48,114 nucleotides of DNA from Pelagibacterales bacterium SAG-MED13 (GTDB lineage Bacteria; Pseudomonadota; Alphaproteobacteria; Pelagibacterales; Pelagibacteraceae): positions 1-48,114 of the forward strand of contig JACWDK010000008.1 of the NCBI GenBank assembly GCA_014654165.1, read 5' to 3'. Positions 1 through 8,168 of this stretch are shown here, piece by piece. The first letter of the stretch is position 1. Each line of letters begins with the position of its first letter. Under the pieces are notes generated by a model. The model made no database searches and was not told the origin of the DNA. It saw only the letters and a list, made by a program, of their open reading frames with translations. The position numbers and the translations under genes were made by a program.

Positions 1-60
1 ACTTCCACTTTTAATCAATCTTAAGTGCAGTTGTTTAGGCTGCATTTTTAATTTAGCCTT
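1..60 (-). repeat. Inverted copy of the ppk 3' end (chimeric contig end)
   Basis: These 60 bases are an exact reverse complement of 4298-4357: position k pairs with position 4358-k, and the match stops at position 61. The copied segment is the C-terminal coding end of ppk plus the start of ppx. At the junction AGCCTT (55-60) can also be read as native pstB sequence, giving Pro at 57-59 and Cys at 60-62 before the Ser-Ala-Leu-Asp-Pro signature, so a six-base microhomology is likely. This pattern is typical of a fold-back chimera from multiple-displacement amplification or an assembly error, and less likely a true genomic inversion. Confidence 0.9.
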
Positions 61-293
61 GTTCAGCATTAGATCCTATAGCAACAGCACAAATTGAAGA
101 ATTGATTGATGAATTAAAAAAAGAGCACACAATAATAATTGTAACTCATTCTATGGCTCAAGCGGCACGTGTATCTCAAAATACAGGTTTTTTTCACTTA
201 GGACAATTGATAGAACATGGATCTACTGATAAAATATTTAAGAATCCTGATAATAAAAAAACCCAGGACTATATAACCGGGAGGTTTGGATAA
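57..293 (+). CDS. pstB: Phosphate ABC transporter ATPase PstB, 3' part only
   Basis: C-terminal end of the ATP-hydrolysing subunit of the high-affinity phosphate importer PstSCAB. The visible protein starts at the D-loop region (Pro-Cys-Ser-Ala-Leu-Asp-Pro), continues through the H-loop ([13 protein letters not shown], with the switch histidine) and ends with the family-typical DYITGRFG. The Walker A, Q-loop and ABC signature are missing because the gene is cut by the chimeric junction at about position 55-60, so this is an assembly truncation rather than a short gene. The stop overlaps the phoU start in TAATG, so the two are translationally coupled. The rest of the pst operon should lie upstream in the true genome. 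An ATG at 102 is internal and not the real start. Confidence 0.9.
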   Translation, partial: PCSALDPIATAQIEELIDELKKEHTIIIVTHSMAQAARVSQNTGFFHLGQLIEHGSTDKIFKNPDNKKTQDYITGRFG

Positions 294-1000
294 TGTCTGA
301 AGCACCACATACAGTTAAATCTTACGAAGAAGAACTAAAAAATCTCAATGCTAATATCATTAAAATGGGAAGTGCATGTGAGGAAGCTTTGGGTAAAGCA
401 ATTCAAGCCATTACTACAAGAAATAGCGACTTTGCGGAAGCAGTAATTCAAGACGATGAAAAAATAGATAAATATGAATCTTTGATTGAACAACAAGTCG
501 TAAATTTAATTGCATTGAGACAACCTATGGCAATTGATTTAAGAGAGACAGTAACGGCTTTGAAAATGTCTTCAGATTTAGAAAGAATAGGTGATTTAGC
601 AAAAAATATATCCAAGAGAACACTTTTACTTAATGAAAAACTTCCAAAGAATTTGGTAGATTCACTAAATAGAGTATCTACCAATGTTCAAAAACAATTA
701 AAATCAACATTAGACGCTTATTTAGAAAGATCTGCGCCAATGGCAGTAAATGTTTGGGAAGGTGATGAGCAAATAGATGATCTAACAAATCTTTGTATGC
801 AAGAAGTTATAAAATATCTTAAAGAAAATGAAAAAAATTTAGAGGATGGAACTCACTTGTTGTTTGTGACCAAAAACATTGAGCGTATTGGTGATCATAC
901 TACAAATGTTGCAGAACAAATTTATTATTTAGTTAAAGGTGAATATTTAGAAGGTGACAGACCTAAGGGCACTGAGCCAATTGTAACTGGAGAAAAATGA
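293..1000 (+). CDS. phoU: Phosphate signalling complex protein PhoU
   Basis: All-helical cytoplasmic regulator that links the Pst transporter to PhoR/PhoB signalling and limits phosphate uptake. The 235-residue protein has the usual two PhoU repeats, each with a metal-contacting SSDLERIGDLAKNI-like stretch: one in the first half (MSSDLERIGDLAKN) and one near the C-terminus (KNIERIGDHTTNVAE). Length is normal for the family. The ATG overlaps the pstB stop (TAATG) and phoB follows after three bases, giving a pstB-phoU-phoB unit. No phoR lies between phoU and phoB or after phoB. Identification is secure from the motifs and the context. Confidence 0.95.
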   Translation: MSEAPHTVKSYEEELKNLNANIIKMGSACEEALGKAIQAITTRNSDFAEAVIQDDEKIDKYESLIEQQVVNLIALRQPMAIDLRETVTALKMSSDLERIGDLAKNISKRTLLLNEKLPKNLVDSLNRVSTNVQKQLKSTLDAYLERSAPMAVNVWEGDEQIDDLTNLCMQEVIKYLKENEKNLEDGTHLLFVTKNIERIGDHTTNVAEQIYYLVKGEYLEGDRPKGTEPIVTGEK

Positions 1001-1003
1001 TTT

Positions 1004-1687
1004 ATGTCAGCTCATGTTTTCATAGCTGAAGATGAAGCATCAATTGTTAGTTTGTTAAAGTATAATCTTGAAAAAGAAGGTTATAAAGTCAGTCATTCAG
1101 AAAATGGAGAAGATGCTCTTAAACAAATAAAATCAAAACAGCCAGATTTGATATTAATGGATTGGATGTTACCTGAATTATCTGGTGTTGAAATTTGTAA
1201 AAACTTAAAAAAAGATAATAAGTTTAATGATATTCCTGTCATTATGTTAACTGCAAAAGGGGAGGAAGAAGACAAATTAAAAGCATTTGATACAGGTGCA
1301 GATGATTATGTAACTAAACCTTTTAGTCAAAAAGAATTAAATGCTAGAATTAAATCTTTATTGAGAAGATCTAAGCCTCAATCATCATCAGACATTGTAG
1401 AATTTACTGATTTAAAAATAGATCGGATTACAAAAAGAGTTTATAGAAAAGATAAGGAAATTACTTTAGGTCCAACTGAATTTAAACTATTAGATTTTTT
1501 TATCAAAAATCCAAAAAGAGTTTATTCAAGAGAACAACTTCTAAATAATGTTTGGGGGGAAGATATATATGTTGAGTCTAGAACAGTAGATGTTCATATT
1601 AGAAGATTAAGACAAGCAATTAACATACAAAATACAAAACCTTTAATTAGAACAGTGAGATCAGCTGGTTATTCTTTAGAATCTTGA
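1004..1687 (+). CDS. phoB: Phosphate regulon response regulator PhoB
   Basis: OmpR/PhoB-family transcription activator of the phosphate-starvation regulon. The receiver domain (residues 1-120) carries the acidic pair E9/D10, the phosphoacceptor D53 (LILMDWMLP), T83 and K105 (VTKPFS). The C-terminal winged helix (about 130-227) has the typical SREQLLNNVWGE and RTVDVHIRRLR stretches. It directly follows phoU and is probably co-transcribed with pst. The partner kinase PhoR is not in the window and may lie upstream of pst. The 3' end overlaps convergent sixA by 19 bases, leaving no room for an intergenic terminator. Confidence 0.95.
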   Translation: MSAHVFIAEDEASIVSLLKYNLEKEGYKVSHSENGEDALKQIKSKQPDLILMDWMLPELSGVEICKNLKKDNKFNDIPVIMLTAKGEEEDKLKAFDTGADDYVTKPFSQKELNARIKSLLRRSKPQSSSDIVEFTDLKIDRITKRVYRKDKEITLGPTEFKLLDFFIKNPKRVYSREQLLNNVWGEDIYVESRTVDVHIRRLRQAINIQNTKPLIRTVRSAGYSLES

Positions 1688-2193
1688 AGATCTTTGGGCC
1701 TTATAAATTCTTTTAATACTCCTTTTTTCTCAACTTCATTCCAGGATTTAATATCAAACTCAATTTTTGCAAATGCTGCTGTTGGGAATTTATAATTCAT
1801 TAGTTTAAAATTATTCGTATTATGATTTTTTGTAAGATTTCGTACTAAATTTTTCACTGATGGTTCATGGTTTATAACCAAAATTGATTTATATTCACTG
1901 GATATTTCTTTAATTTTTTTTACAATTACATTCTCATCAACCAAATATAAATCTTTTGAAAAATTAACTTTTTTTGGTTTAATAATTTTCTTGGATAAAA
2001 TTTCAAAAGTTTTTTTTGTTCTTTTTGATGATGAAATTAATGCATAATCAAATTTAAATTTTTTTTTAACAAAAAATTCACAAATCATTTTTGCATTTTT
2101 CTTGCCTCTTTTACTAAGTGGTCTATCAAAATCATTAATATTTAAATCATCCCAACTAGATTTCGCGTGTCGCATGACGTATAATTGATACAT
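1669..2193 (-). CDS. sixA: SixA-like histidine phosphatase (phosphoglycerate mutase superfamily)
   Basis: Small phosphohistidine or phosphoester phosphatase of the histidine phosphatase superfamily. The start chosen at 2193 gives MYQLYVMRHAKSSW, placing the RHG-like catalytic motif (R8-H9) at the very N-terminus as in SixA. An in-frame extension to 2286 would add 31 hydrophobic, unrelated residues and overlap ppk. The second catalytic His is in LVINHEPSVKNLVR, and DRPLSKRGKKNA is the usual conserved block. The protein has 174 residues, close to normal. It is divergent from ppk with 13 bases between start codons and convergent with phoB. Its substrate here is unknown; its place among Pho genes suggests, but does not prove, a role in phosphate physiology. 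Confidence 0.85.
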   Translation of the reverse strand: MYQLYVMRHAKSSWDDLNINDFDRPLSKRGKKNAKMICEFFVKKKFKFDYALISSSKRTKKTFEILSKKIIKPKKVNFSKDLYLVDENVIVKKIKEISSEYKSILVINHEPSVKNLVRNLTKNHNTNNFKLMNYKFPTAAFAKIEFDIKSWNEVEKKGVLKEFIRPKDLQDSKE

Positions 2194-2206
2194 AAAATCT
2201 AAATAT

Positions 2207-4363
2207 ATGACTGCTTTAAAAAAACAACATAAAGAAGAGCTGAAATCTAAATATCTGAATAGAGAGCTTTCTTGGTTAAAATTCAACGATAGAGTACTTC
2301 TAGAAGCACAAAATACTGAAAATCCTCTTTATGAAAGAGTAAAATTTTTATCAATTGCTGGTTCTAATCTAGATGAATTTTTTATGGTCCGAGTTGCTGG
2401 ATTATATAGTCAAATAAAACAAGAAGTTGACTCATTAAGTTCTGATGGTTTGACACCTGAAGAACAGATGGATGAGGTAGTACTTGAAACTAAAAATTTA
2501 TTAAAAAAACAGAACAAAATTTTTACTCAACTGATTATGGAATTAAAAAAAAATAATATCAGTTTAGTTAAACCTGTTAATTTAAATACTAAGGATAAAA
2601 AAAAACTTCTAGAAATATTTAAAGAAGAGATTTACCCTTTATTAACACCATCAGCAATTGATCCTGCGCACCCATTTCCATTCATAATCAATCAAGGAAG
2701 AGCGCTTGTAATGAAGTTGAGAAAAAAAAATAAAAAAAGGGTTTTAAACTCCATAATAGTAATACCAAAAGCATTATCTAGATTTATTGAAATAGAGTCT
2801 TCAAAAAATCATAAGAAATTTGTAATTCTAGATGATGTAATAAGTTTTTTTGCTAATGAAATTTTTCCAGATCATGATTTAGAAAAGAAAATGATTTTTA
2901 GAGTAATAAGAGATAGTGATGTAGAAATTCAAGAAGAAGCGGAAGATTTAGTTAGATCTTTTGAATTGGCTTTAAAAAGACGTAGAACGGGTGATATTGT
3001 TCGTTTAGAGATCCTCGAAAATAGCGATAATGAATTGGTAAAATTTATTACAAATAAATTAGAAATAAATCCCGATTATATTTACGATGTATCTGGCCTT
3101 GTTGGAATTCAAGATATAGATCAAATATGTAAAGTAAAAAATCCAAAATTAAGATTTAAGCATTTTACACCTAGAGAAGTTGAAAGATTAAAAGAATATA
3201 ATGATAACTTTTTTGAAACTATTAAAAAGAAAGATTTAGTTGTTCATCATCCTTTTGAAACATTTGACTCAGTAATTGAATTTTTAAACCAAGCAGCAAA
3301 TGATAAAAAAGTTATAGCTATAAAACAAACTCTATATAGAACAACTCTAGACTCACCAATTGTTAAAGCTTTAATAACAGCAGCAGAAAACGGAAAAACA
3401 GTTACCGCTTTAATTGAAATTAAAGCTAGATTTGATGAGGAAGCTAATATTCAACTATCAAGAAGTTTAGAAAAAGTAGGTGTTCAAATTGTTTATGGTT
3501 TTGCCAAATATAAAACTCATGCAAAATCTTCATTAGTTTTAAGAAGAGAACAAGGTAAAATACAAACTTATTTTCATTTAGGAACTGGCAATTATCATCC
3601 TGTAAATGCTAAGATTTATACTGATTTGTCTTTATTCAGTTGTGATAAAAAAATGGCATCAGATGTTGAAAAGTTTTTTAATTATGTAACAGGATACGCA
3701 AAACCAAAAAATTTAAACAAAATTTCTATTTCACCAGTAAATATGAGACAAACCTTAAATAAAAATATTGATGCTGAAATTGAAAATTCTAAAAATGGAA
3801 AATTTGCAGCTATTTGGGCAAAAATGAATTCACTAGTAGATCCAGAAATTATTGATAAACTTTATGAAGCTTCGAATGCTGGTGTAAAAATTCATTTATT
3901 TGTAAGGGGTGTTTGTTGTTTAAGACCAGGAGTTAAAGATAGATCAGAAAACATAGTTGTAAAAAGTATCATAGGAAGATTTTTGGAGCATTCTAGAATT
4001 TACTGCTTTAGTAATGGTACAAAAAAAATGCCTAATAGAAATGCAAAAGTATATATTTCTTCAGCCGATTTAATGCCGAGAAATTTAAATAGAAGAGTAG
4101 AACTTCTAGTGCCAATTGAAAATGAAACTGTTCATGAGCAAATTTTAGATCAAATAATGTTAGCAAATTATCTTGATACTAGTCAGAGCTGGGTGCTCAA
4201 TGCTGATGGTAATTATAAAAAAATTAAATATAGTAAGAAAGATTCTTTTTCAGCTCATGAATATTTTATGAATAATCCGAGCTTATCTGGAAGAGGTAAG
4301 GCTAAATTAAAAATGCAGCCTAAACAACTGCACTTAAGATTGATTAAAAGTGGAAGTAATTAA
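2207..4363 (+). CDS. ppk: Polyphosphate kinase 1
   Basis: Reversibly transfers the terminal phosphate of ATP to inorganic polyphosphate. The 718-residue protein begins with the PPK1 hallmark YLNRELSWLKFNDRVLLEA and AGSNLDEFFMVRVAGL. The autophosphorylated histidine is H438 (KTHAKSSLVLRR), equivalent to E. coli H435, and the second essential histidine is H595 (LEHSRIYCF), equivalent to H592. The chain is full length with no interruptions. The last 14 bases overlap the ppx start, so synthesis and breakdown enzymes are probably co-translated. The 3' end (4298-4357) is duplicated in inverted orientation at window positions 1-60. Confidence 0.96.
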   Translation: MTALKKQHKEELKSKYLNRELSWLKFNDRVLLEAQNTENPLYERVKFLSIAGSNLDEFFMVRVAGLYSQIKQEVDSLSSDGLTPEEQMDEVVLETKNLLKKQNKIFTQLIMELKKNNISLVKPVNLNTKDKKKLLEIFKEEIYPLLTPSAIDPAHPFPFIINQGRALVMKLRKKNKKRVLNSIIVIPKALSRFIEIESSKNHKKFVILDDVISFFANEIFPDHDLEKKMIFRVIRDSDVEIQEEAEDLVRSFELALKRRRTGDIVRLEILENSDNELVKFITNKLEINPDYIYDVSGLVGIQDIDQICKVKNPKLRFKHFTPREVERLKEYNDNFFETIKKKDLVVHHPFETFDSVIEFLNQAANDKKVIAIKQTLYRTTLDSPIVKALITAAENGKTVTALIEIKARFDEEANIQLSRSLEKVGVQIVYGFAKYKTHAKSSLVLRREQGKIQTYFHLGTGNYHPVNAKIYTDLSLFSCDKKMASDVEKFFNYVTGYAKPKNLNKISISPVNMRQTLNKNIDAEIENSKNGKFAAIWAKMNSLVDPEIIDKLYEASNAGVKIHLFVRGVCCLRPGVKDRSENIVVKSIIGRFLEHSRIYCFSNGTKKMPNRNAKVYISSADLMPRNLNRRVELLVPIENETVHEQILDQIMLANYLDTSQSWVLNADGNYKKIKYSKKDSFSAHEYFMNNPSLSGRGKAKLKMQPKQLHLRLIKSGSN
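4298..4357 (+). repeat. Genuine copy of the inverted 60-base segment
   Basis: End of ppk and first codons of ppx. The exact reverse complement of this segment forms the first 60 bases of the window. This copy is in an intact reading frame and is taken as the native locus. Confidence 0.9.
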
Positions 4364-5342
4364 AAGTAAAAATAGTTTAAAATTTAAACAGGCAAAATTA
4401 GCTATAATAGACATTGGATCAAACTCTATAAGAATGCTAATTTATGAAGATTTCAGTTCTTCTCGTGTGCCTTTTTTTAATGAAAAAGCAGTTTGTGAAC
4501 TTGGAAAAAATTTAGATAAATCCAAAAAGCTTCATAAGTCCGGTACTGAATATGCTTTAAAAGTTTTAAAAAGATTTTCTGAAATTTTAAATGTTTCAAA
4601 AATCACAAATTTAAAAATCATTGCAACAGCAGTTTTAAGAGAAGCAACTGATACAAAACCATTTATTGATGAAGTCGAAAAACTTTTTAAAACTAAGATT
4701 AATATATTGTCAGGAGATGAAGAAGCTGAATGCTCAGCTGAGGGAGTAAAAATAGGCTTTGAAAATGTTGATGGATTAGTTGCTGATCTTGGAGGTGGTA
4801 GTTTAGAATTAGCACGAGTTGAAAACAATATAGTAACTAATAAAACCTCATTACCTTTTGGTGTTTTGAGATTATTAAATAATCCAATAGTTAAAAAAAG
4901 AAATTTAGCAAAATATATCAAAAAATTATTAAGAGAAGAAAAATGGCTTTCAAAAAAGAGGTTTAATAATTTATATTTAGTTGGAGGTACTTGGCGATCA
5001 TTATTTAAATTACATCTTTTTCAAAATAATCATCCGGTACATATAATTCATCAATATAGTATTGATAACAATGTTTTATCTAAGTTTGTTGAAAAAATTT
5101 CATCTTTTAATAAATCCAAACTTAAAACAGTTGAGTATATTTCAAAATCTAGAACACCATATTTACCTTATAGTTGCATTATACTGGATGAAATTATGAG
5201 AGTTACAAATCCAAAAAATATAATTTGTTCTATAAGTGGTTTGCGTGAAGGTTCTTTATCAATTGACTATTTTAAAGATGTAAAAGAATCAGAAATTTTT
5301 CATAAAGCTCTTGAGAATGTTGCAAAAAAAGAGGTGATTTAG
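4350..5342 (+). CDS. ppx: Exopolyphosphatase Ppx/GppA family, N-terminal catalytic part (frameshifted)
   Basis: Hydrolyses terminal phosphates from polyphosphate and/or guanosine pentaphosphate. The GTG start overlaps ppk. The actin-like ATPase-fold motifs are present: IDIGSNSIRMLIYE (D21) and VADLGGGSLEL (D146), with SGDEEAECSAEG between them. The frame stops at 5340-5342 after 330 residues, but alphaproteobacterial members are usually about 500 residues. The missing C-terminal domain is encoded immediately downstream in the -1 frame. Shifting at the A7 run 5324-5330 would give a continuous product of about 503 residues ending at 5860. The break is either a one-base deletion (error or mutation) or a -1 frameshift at a slippery heptamer. 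Confidence 0.88.
   Translation: MEVIKSKNSLKFKQAKLAIIDIGSNSIRMLIYEDFSSSRVPFFNEKAVCELGKNLDKSKKLHKSGTEYALKVLKRFSEILNVSKITNLKIIATAVLREATDTKPFIDEVEKLFKTKINILSGDEEAECSAEGVKIGFENVDGLVADLGGGSLELARVENNIVTNKTSLPFGVLRLLNNPIVKKRNLAKYIKKLLREEKWLSKKRFNNLYLVGGTWRSLFKLHLFQNNHPVHIIHQYSIDNNVLSKFVEKISSFNKSKLKTVEYISKSRTPYLPYSCIILDEIMRVTNPKNIICSISGLREGSLSIDYFKDVKESEIFHKALENVAKKEVI
5324..5330 (+). other. Homopolymer frameshift site in ppx (A AAA AAA)
   Basis: Seven A residues in the codon register gcA AAA AAA gag. Slipping back by one base changes the reading from gag-gtg-att-tag to aga-ggt-gat-tta-gga-tcg and continues open to 5860. Adding one A to the run would have the same effect. The heptamer is in the correct phase for a classical X XXY YYZ slip. 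Confidence 0.8.
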
Positions 5343-5422
5343 GATCGAATTATAAAAAATATTATGATTTTATTCAGCCAGTTTTTGAAGGAAATGAGTA
5401 CTTTAATAAGAAGTTATTATAT

Positions 5423-5860
5423 TTGTCATGTGTATTAAGTCATATGGATTGGGGATTAGGCGCATTTCAAAAAGCCGAATTAGTATTTCAAGAAACGATT
5501 AACACCCCATTACTTAGATTAACTCACAAAGAAAGAATACAATTAGCTTTGTCATGTTATTGGCGTTACTGCAGTATCAAGTATAATCCAAAAATGGAGT
5601 ATCTAACTTTTTTGAATAATAATGAAATTTTTTCAAGCAAACAAGTTGGAGCAGCATTGAGATTTTCGCAATCATTGACCTCGATATCTACGATATTCTT
5701 GGAGGAGTTTAAATTATATAAAAGAGGTAATGCTGTATTTTTGAAAATTCCATCACAACATCAAGAAATAATCTCAAAACAAGTTACTAAAAGATTTAAA
5801 GCTCTTGCTAGAGAATTATTTTTGGAACCAAGAGTAATTTACTCAAATAATTCACGATAA
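5423..5860 (+). CDS. ppx: C-terminal domain of exopolyphosphatase (frame displaced)
   Basis: This frame encodes the C-terminal helical region of the larger Ppx proteins, including the stretch LLYLSCVLSHMDWGLGAF that corresponds to their HD-like helical domain. The ATG at 5423 is internal: the same frame is open back to the A7 run at 5324-5330 and includes further family-like residues (GSNYKKYYDFIQPVFEGNEY). There is no ribosome-binding site before 5423, and the protein makes most sense as the second half of the upstream gene. Whether the cell makes a fused product depends on the frameshift at 5324-5330. After the stop come about 127 non-coding bases before phoX. Confidence 0.75.
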   Translation: MSCVLSHMDWGLGAFQKAELVFQETINTPLLRLTHKERIQLALSCYWRYCSIKYNPKMEYLTFLNNNEIFSSKQVGAALRFSQSLTSISTIFLEEFKLYKRGNAVFLKIPSQHQEIISKQVTKRFKALARELFLEPRVIYSNNSR

Positions 5861-5943
5861 ATTAAATTTAATACTACTTCTAATTGAGTGATATTTTTTT
5901 TGTAACATTATTTTAATTTAAATTAAACAATTGGTTAAATTTT

Positions 5944-5961
5944 CTGTCATATCTTTCTGAT
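5944..5961 (+). promoter_or_regulatory. Possible Pho box upstream of phoX
   Basis: CTGTCAT at 5944-5950 is a perfect PhoB half-site. After a 4-base AT-rich spacer it is followed by TTCTGAT (5955-5961), which matches the second half-site at only four of seven positions. It lies about 27 bases before the phoX start, and the window encodes PhoB. One good and one poor half-site make this a candidate only. Confidence 0.4.
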
Positions 5962-5987
5962 TAAATTTTTAAAAAAAGGAGATTTAA

Positions 5988-7904
5988 ATGAAAATAAATA
6001 ATTCTAAGATACATAATTTATCAATTGATGAATATGATGAAATAAACAATCCACCACCAGAAGTGGTAGATTTTGACAATATACTTAAAAAAGCTATGAG
6101 CAGAAGAAGCTTTATGAAAAATAGTGCTATGTTTGGTGCATCAGCATTTGTTCTTGGTTCTAGTCTTAATATGTTAAGTCCAACAGATGCTGAAGCTGCA
6201 TTTTCTGGTCTTATAGATTTTAAGCCAATCAAAGCAGATACAAAAGATGATATTACGGTGCCTGAAGGATATAATTGGGAAATTTTAGCTAAATGGGGTG
6301 ATCCATTATTTACTAAAGGTAAATGGTTTGATCATTACTCAAGAGGTACTGGTGAAAGTCAAGAACATGCCTTTGGTGATAACAATGATGGTATGGACAC
6401 TTTTTATACAAAAGATGGTAAAACAATAATTGCAATTAATAATGAATATGTGAATAGGTCTATTATCTATGATAATAGAGGCTCTAAATTACCAGAAACG
6501 GCAGATGATGTTAGAAAAGGTAAAGCTGGTCATGGAGTTAGTATCTTTGAAATATCAAATGCAAATGGTAAATGGGAGATAGTAAGAGATTCTAAATATA
6601 ACAGAAGAATAACTGCAGATTCAAGAATGGAAATCACTGGTCCAGCTAGAGGTCATGATTTGTTAAAAACAATTTCTGATCCAACGGGAACACTATCCTT
6701 AGGAACATGGAACAACTGTGGAAATGGTAAAACTCCATGGGGAACTTATCTAGCTTGTGAAGAAAATTTTAATGGTTATTTTTCTAACACAGACCCTAAT
6801 GCTGATATACCACCTGAATTTAAAAGATATGGCATTTCAACAAAGGATTGGGGTTACGCTTGGGGTAAATTTGATGATAGATTTAATTGGGATCTTGAAC
6901 CAAATGAACCTAATAGAGCAGGGTATGTTGTTGAAATTGATCCATTAAATCCGTCATCAACACCTAAAAAAAGAACAGCTTTAGGAAGATTTAAACATGA
7001 AAATGCTGAGGTAGTCCTTGGTAGAAATAATGAAGTTATTGTTTATCTGGGAGACGATGAAAGAGGTGAATATTTGTATAAATTCGTTTCATCAAGAAAA
7101 TATAATAAAAACGGTGACAACTCCAACGTATTAGATGATGGAGATTTATTTGTTGCTAAGTTTAACGATAATGGGAAAGGTAAATGGTTACCGTTAACAC
7201 CTAAAACAACTGGAATGAAATCTAAAGCTGAAATAGCTATTTACACTAGAATGGCAGCATCAGCTGCTGGTGGAACTACAATGGATAGACCTGAATGGGT
7301 TGCAGCAAATCCTCTAAAGGCAGAAGCTTATGTTGCTCTAACAAACAACAAAAATAGAGGAAAAAAACCAAATGCAGGTGGTGATGATACATCTGTAAAT
7401 GGACCTAACCCTAGAGTAAATAACAACTATGGCCAAATAGTTAGATGGACAGCAGATAGAGGTAATCATGCTTCATCTAATTTTAAATGGAATATATTTG
7501 CTTTAGTTGGAAATCCATCTGTTCATAAAGGAGCAAATGCTGGATCTAAAAACATAAACAAAGATAATATGTTTAATTCTCCAGATGGAATTAAATTTGA
7601 TTCTAAAGGAGGATTATGGATCCAAACTGATGGAAAATATTCAAACACAGGAGATTTTGCTGGAATGGGTAATAATCAAATGTTGTATGGAGATCCCAAG
7701 ACAGGAGAGATCAAAAGATTTCTTGTAGGACCTAATGAGGCAGAGGTCACAGGATTAACTTGGAGTAAAGATTATAAAACAATGTTTGTTGGTATTCAAC
7801 ATCCTGGTGAAAAAGGTAATTCTATATGGCCAGACGGACCTGGAACTGCTCCAAGATCTGCAATTGTAGCTATCAGAAAAAATGATGGCTCTAGAATTGG
7901 TTAA
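5988..7904 (+). CDS. phoX: PhoX-family (DUF839) phosphatase, Tat-exported
   Basis: Probable periplasmic or surface phosphatase of the PhoX/DUF839 family, which are calcium/iron-dependent enzymes releasing phosphate from organic esters. An N-terminal Tat signal is visible: SRRSFMK at residues 38-44, a hydrophobic stretch (about 46-62) and a DAEAAF cleavage region near 70. The mature part has family features such as NNEYVNRS, GNGKTPWGTYLACEENFNGYF, FKHENAEVVLGR and the late SPDGIKFDSKGGLWIQTDG. Length (638) is normal. An AAGGAG ribosome-binding site (5977-5982) precedes the ATG. It sits in the Pho island with a possible Pho box upstream and a strong terminator downstream. The exact substrate cannot be read from sequence. 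Confidence 0.88.
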   Translation: MKINNSKIHNLSIDEYDEINNPPPEVVDFDNILKKAMSRRSFMKNSAMFGASAFVLGSSLNMLSPTDAEAAFSGLIDFKPIKADTKDDITVPEGYNWEILAKWGDPLFTKGKWFDHYSRGTGESQEHAFGDNNDGMDTFYTKDGKTIIAINNEYVNRSIIYDNRGSKLPETADDVRKGKAGHGVSIFEISNANGKWEIVRDSKYNRRITADSRMEITGPARGHDLLKTISDPTGTLSLGTWNNCGNGKTPWGTYLACEENFNGYFSNTDPNADIPPEFKRYGISTKDWGYAWGKFDDRFNWDLEPNEPNRAGYVVEIDPLNPSSTPKKRTALGRFKHENAEVVLGRNNEVIVYLGDDERGEYLYKFVSSRKYNKNGDNSNVLDDGDLFVAKFNDNGKGKWLPLTPKTTGMKSKAEIAIYTRMAASAAGGTTMDRPEWVAANPLKAEAYVALTNNKNRGKKPNAGGDDTSVNGPNPRVNNNYGQIVRWTADRGNHASSNFKWNIFALVGNPSVHKGANAGSKNINKDNMFNSPDGIKFDSKGGLWIQTDGKYSNTGDFAGMGNNQMLYGDPKTGEIKRFLVGPNEAEVTGLTWSKDYKTMFVGIQHPGEKGNSIWPDGPGTAPRSAIVAIRKNDGSRIG

Positions 7905-7925
7905 TTAATTTATTACGTTCCCCTC

Positions 7926-7966
7926 AAAATACGCTCGGTAAAATTTATCGAGCGTATTTTATTTTA
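7926..7966 (+). terminator. Intrinsic terminator after phoX
   Basis: A perfect 12-base stem: AAAATACGCTCG (7926-7937) pairs with CGAGCGTATTTT (7949-7960), with an 11-base loop and a T-rich tail (ATTTTATTTT). It begins 22 bases after the phoX stop and is the most clear-cut terminator in the window. Confidence 0.9.
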
Positions 7967-8118
7967 AATCAAGTACATAATTGTTTAAAAAATATTATTT
8001 AAATTCATTTAACTTTAACAATAAGTAAATAATTTTGTAACTTAGTTAATCTATAAAGACTTAACAAAATTTGAAATAAAATCATTATTTTTTCCCGTTA
8101 AATTTTGTTAATTAACTA

Positions 8119-8153
8119 CTTTCTCCCTTCTCTTAAACTAAGAAGGGAGAAGG
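8119..8153 (-). terminator. Stem-loop downstream of the lysine-rich gene
   Basis: TTCTCCCTTCT (8121-8131) pairs perfectly with AGAAGGGAGAA (8141-8151), extendable by a G-T and a C-G pair, with a 9-base loop. It lies 16 bases beyond the stop of the minus-strand gene at 8169-8378 and probably ends that transcript, although no long T-run follows on either strand. The rest of 7967-8168 is AT-rich with no recognisable gene. Confidence 0.55.
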
Positions 8154-8168
8154 ACGATTTATTTGATA

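Noticed and set aside
1-102. A true genomic inversion disrupting pstB
   Set aside because: The copy is exact, stops at microhomology and is confined to the window edge, while an intact ppk locus is present at 2207-4363; an artefact is simpler.
2194-2286. N-terminal extension of SixA to 2286
   Set aside because: Adds 31 residues with no homology, reads through the ppk start, and moves the catalytic RH motif from its normal N-terminal position.
4532-4921. A 129-residue minus-strand frame inside ppx
   Set aside because: Antisense to the Ppx ATPase-fold motifs; no ribosome-binding site and no similarity to a known family.
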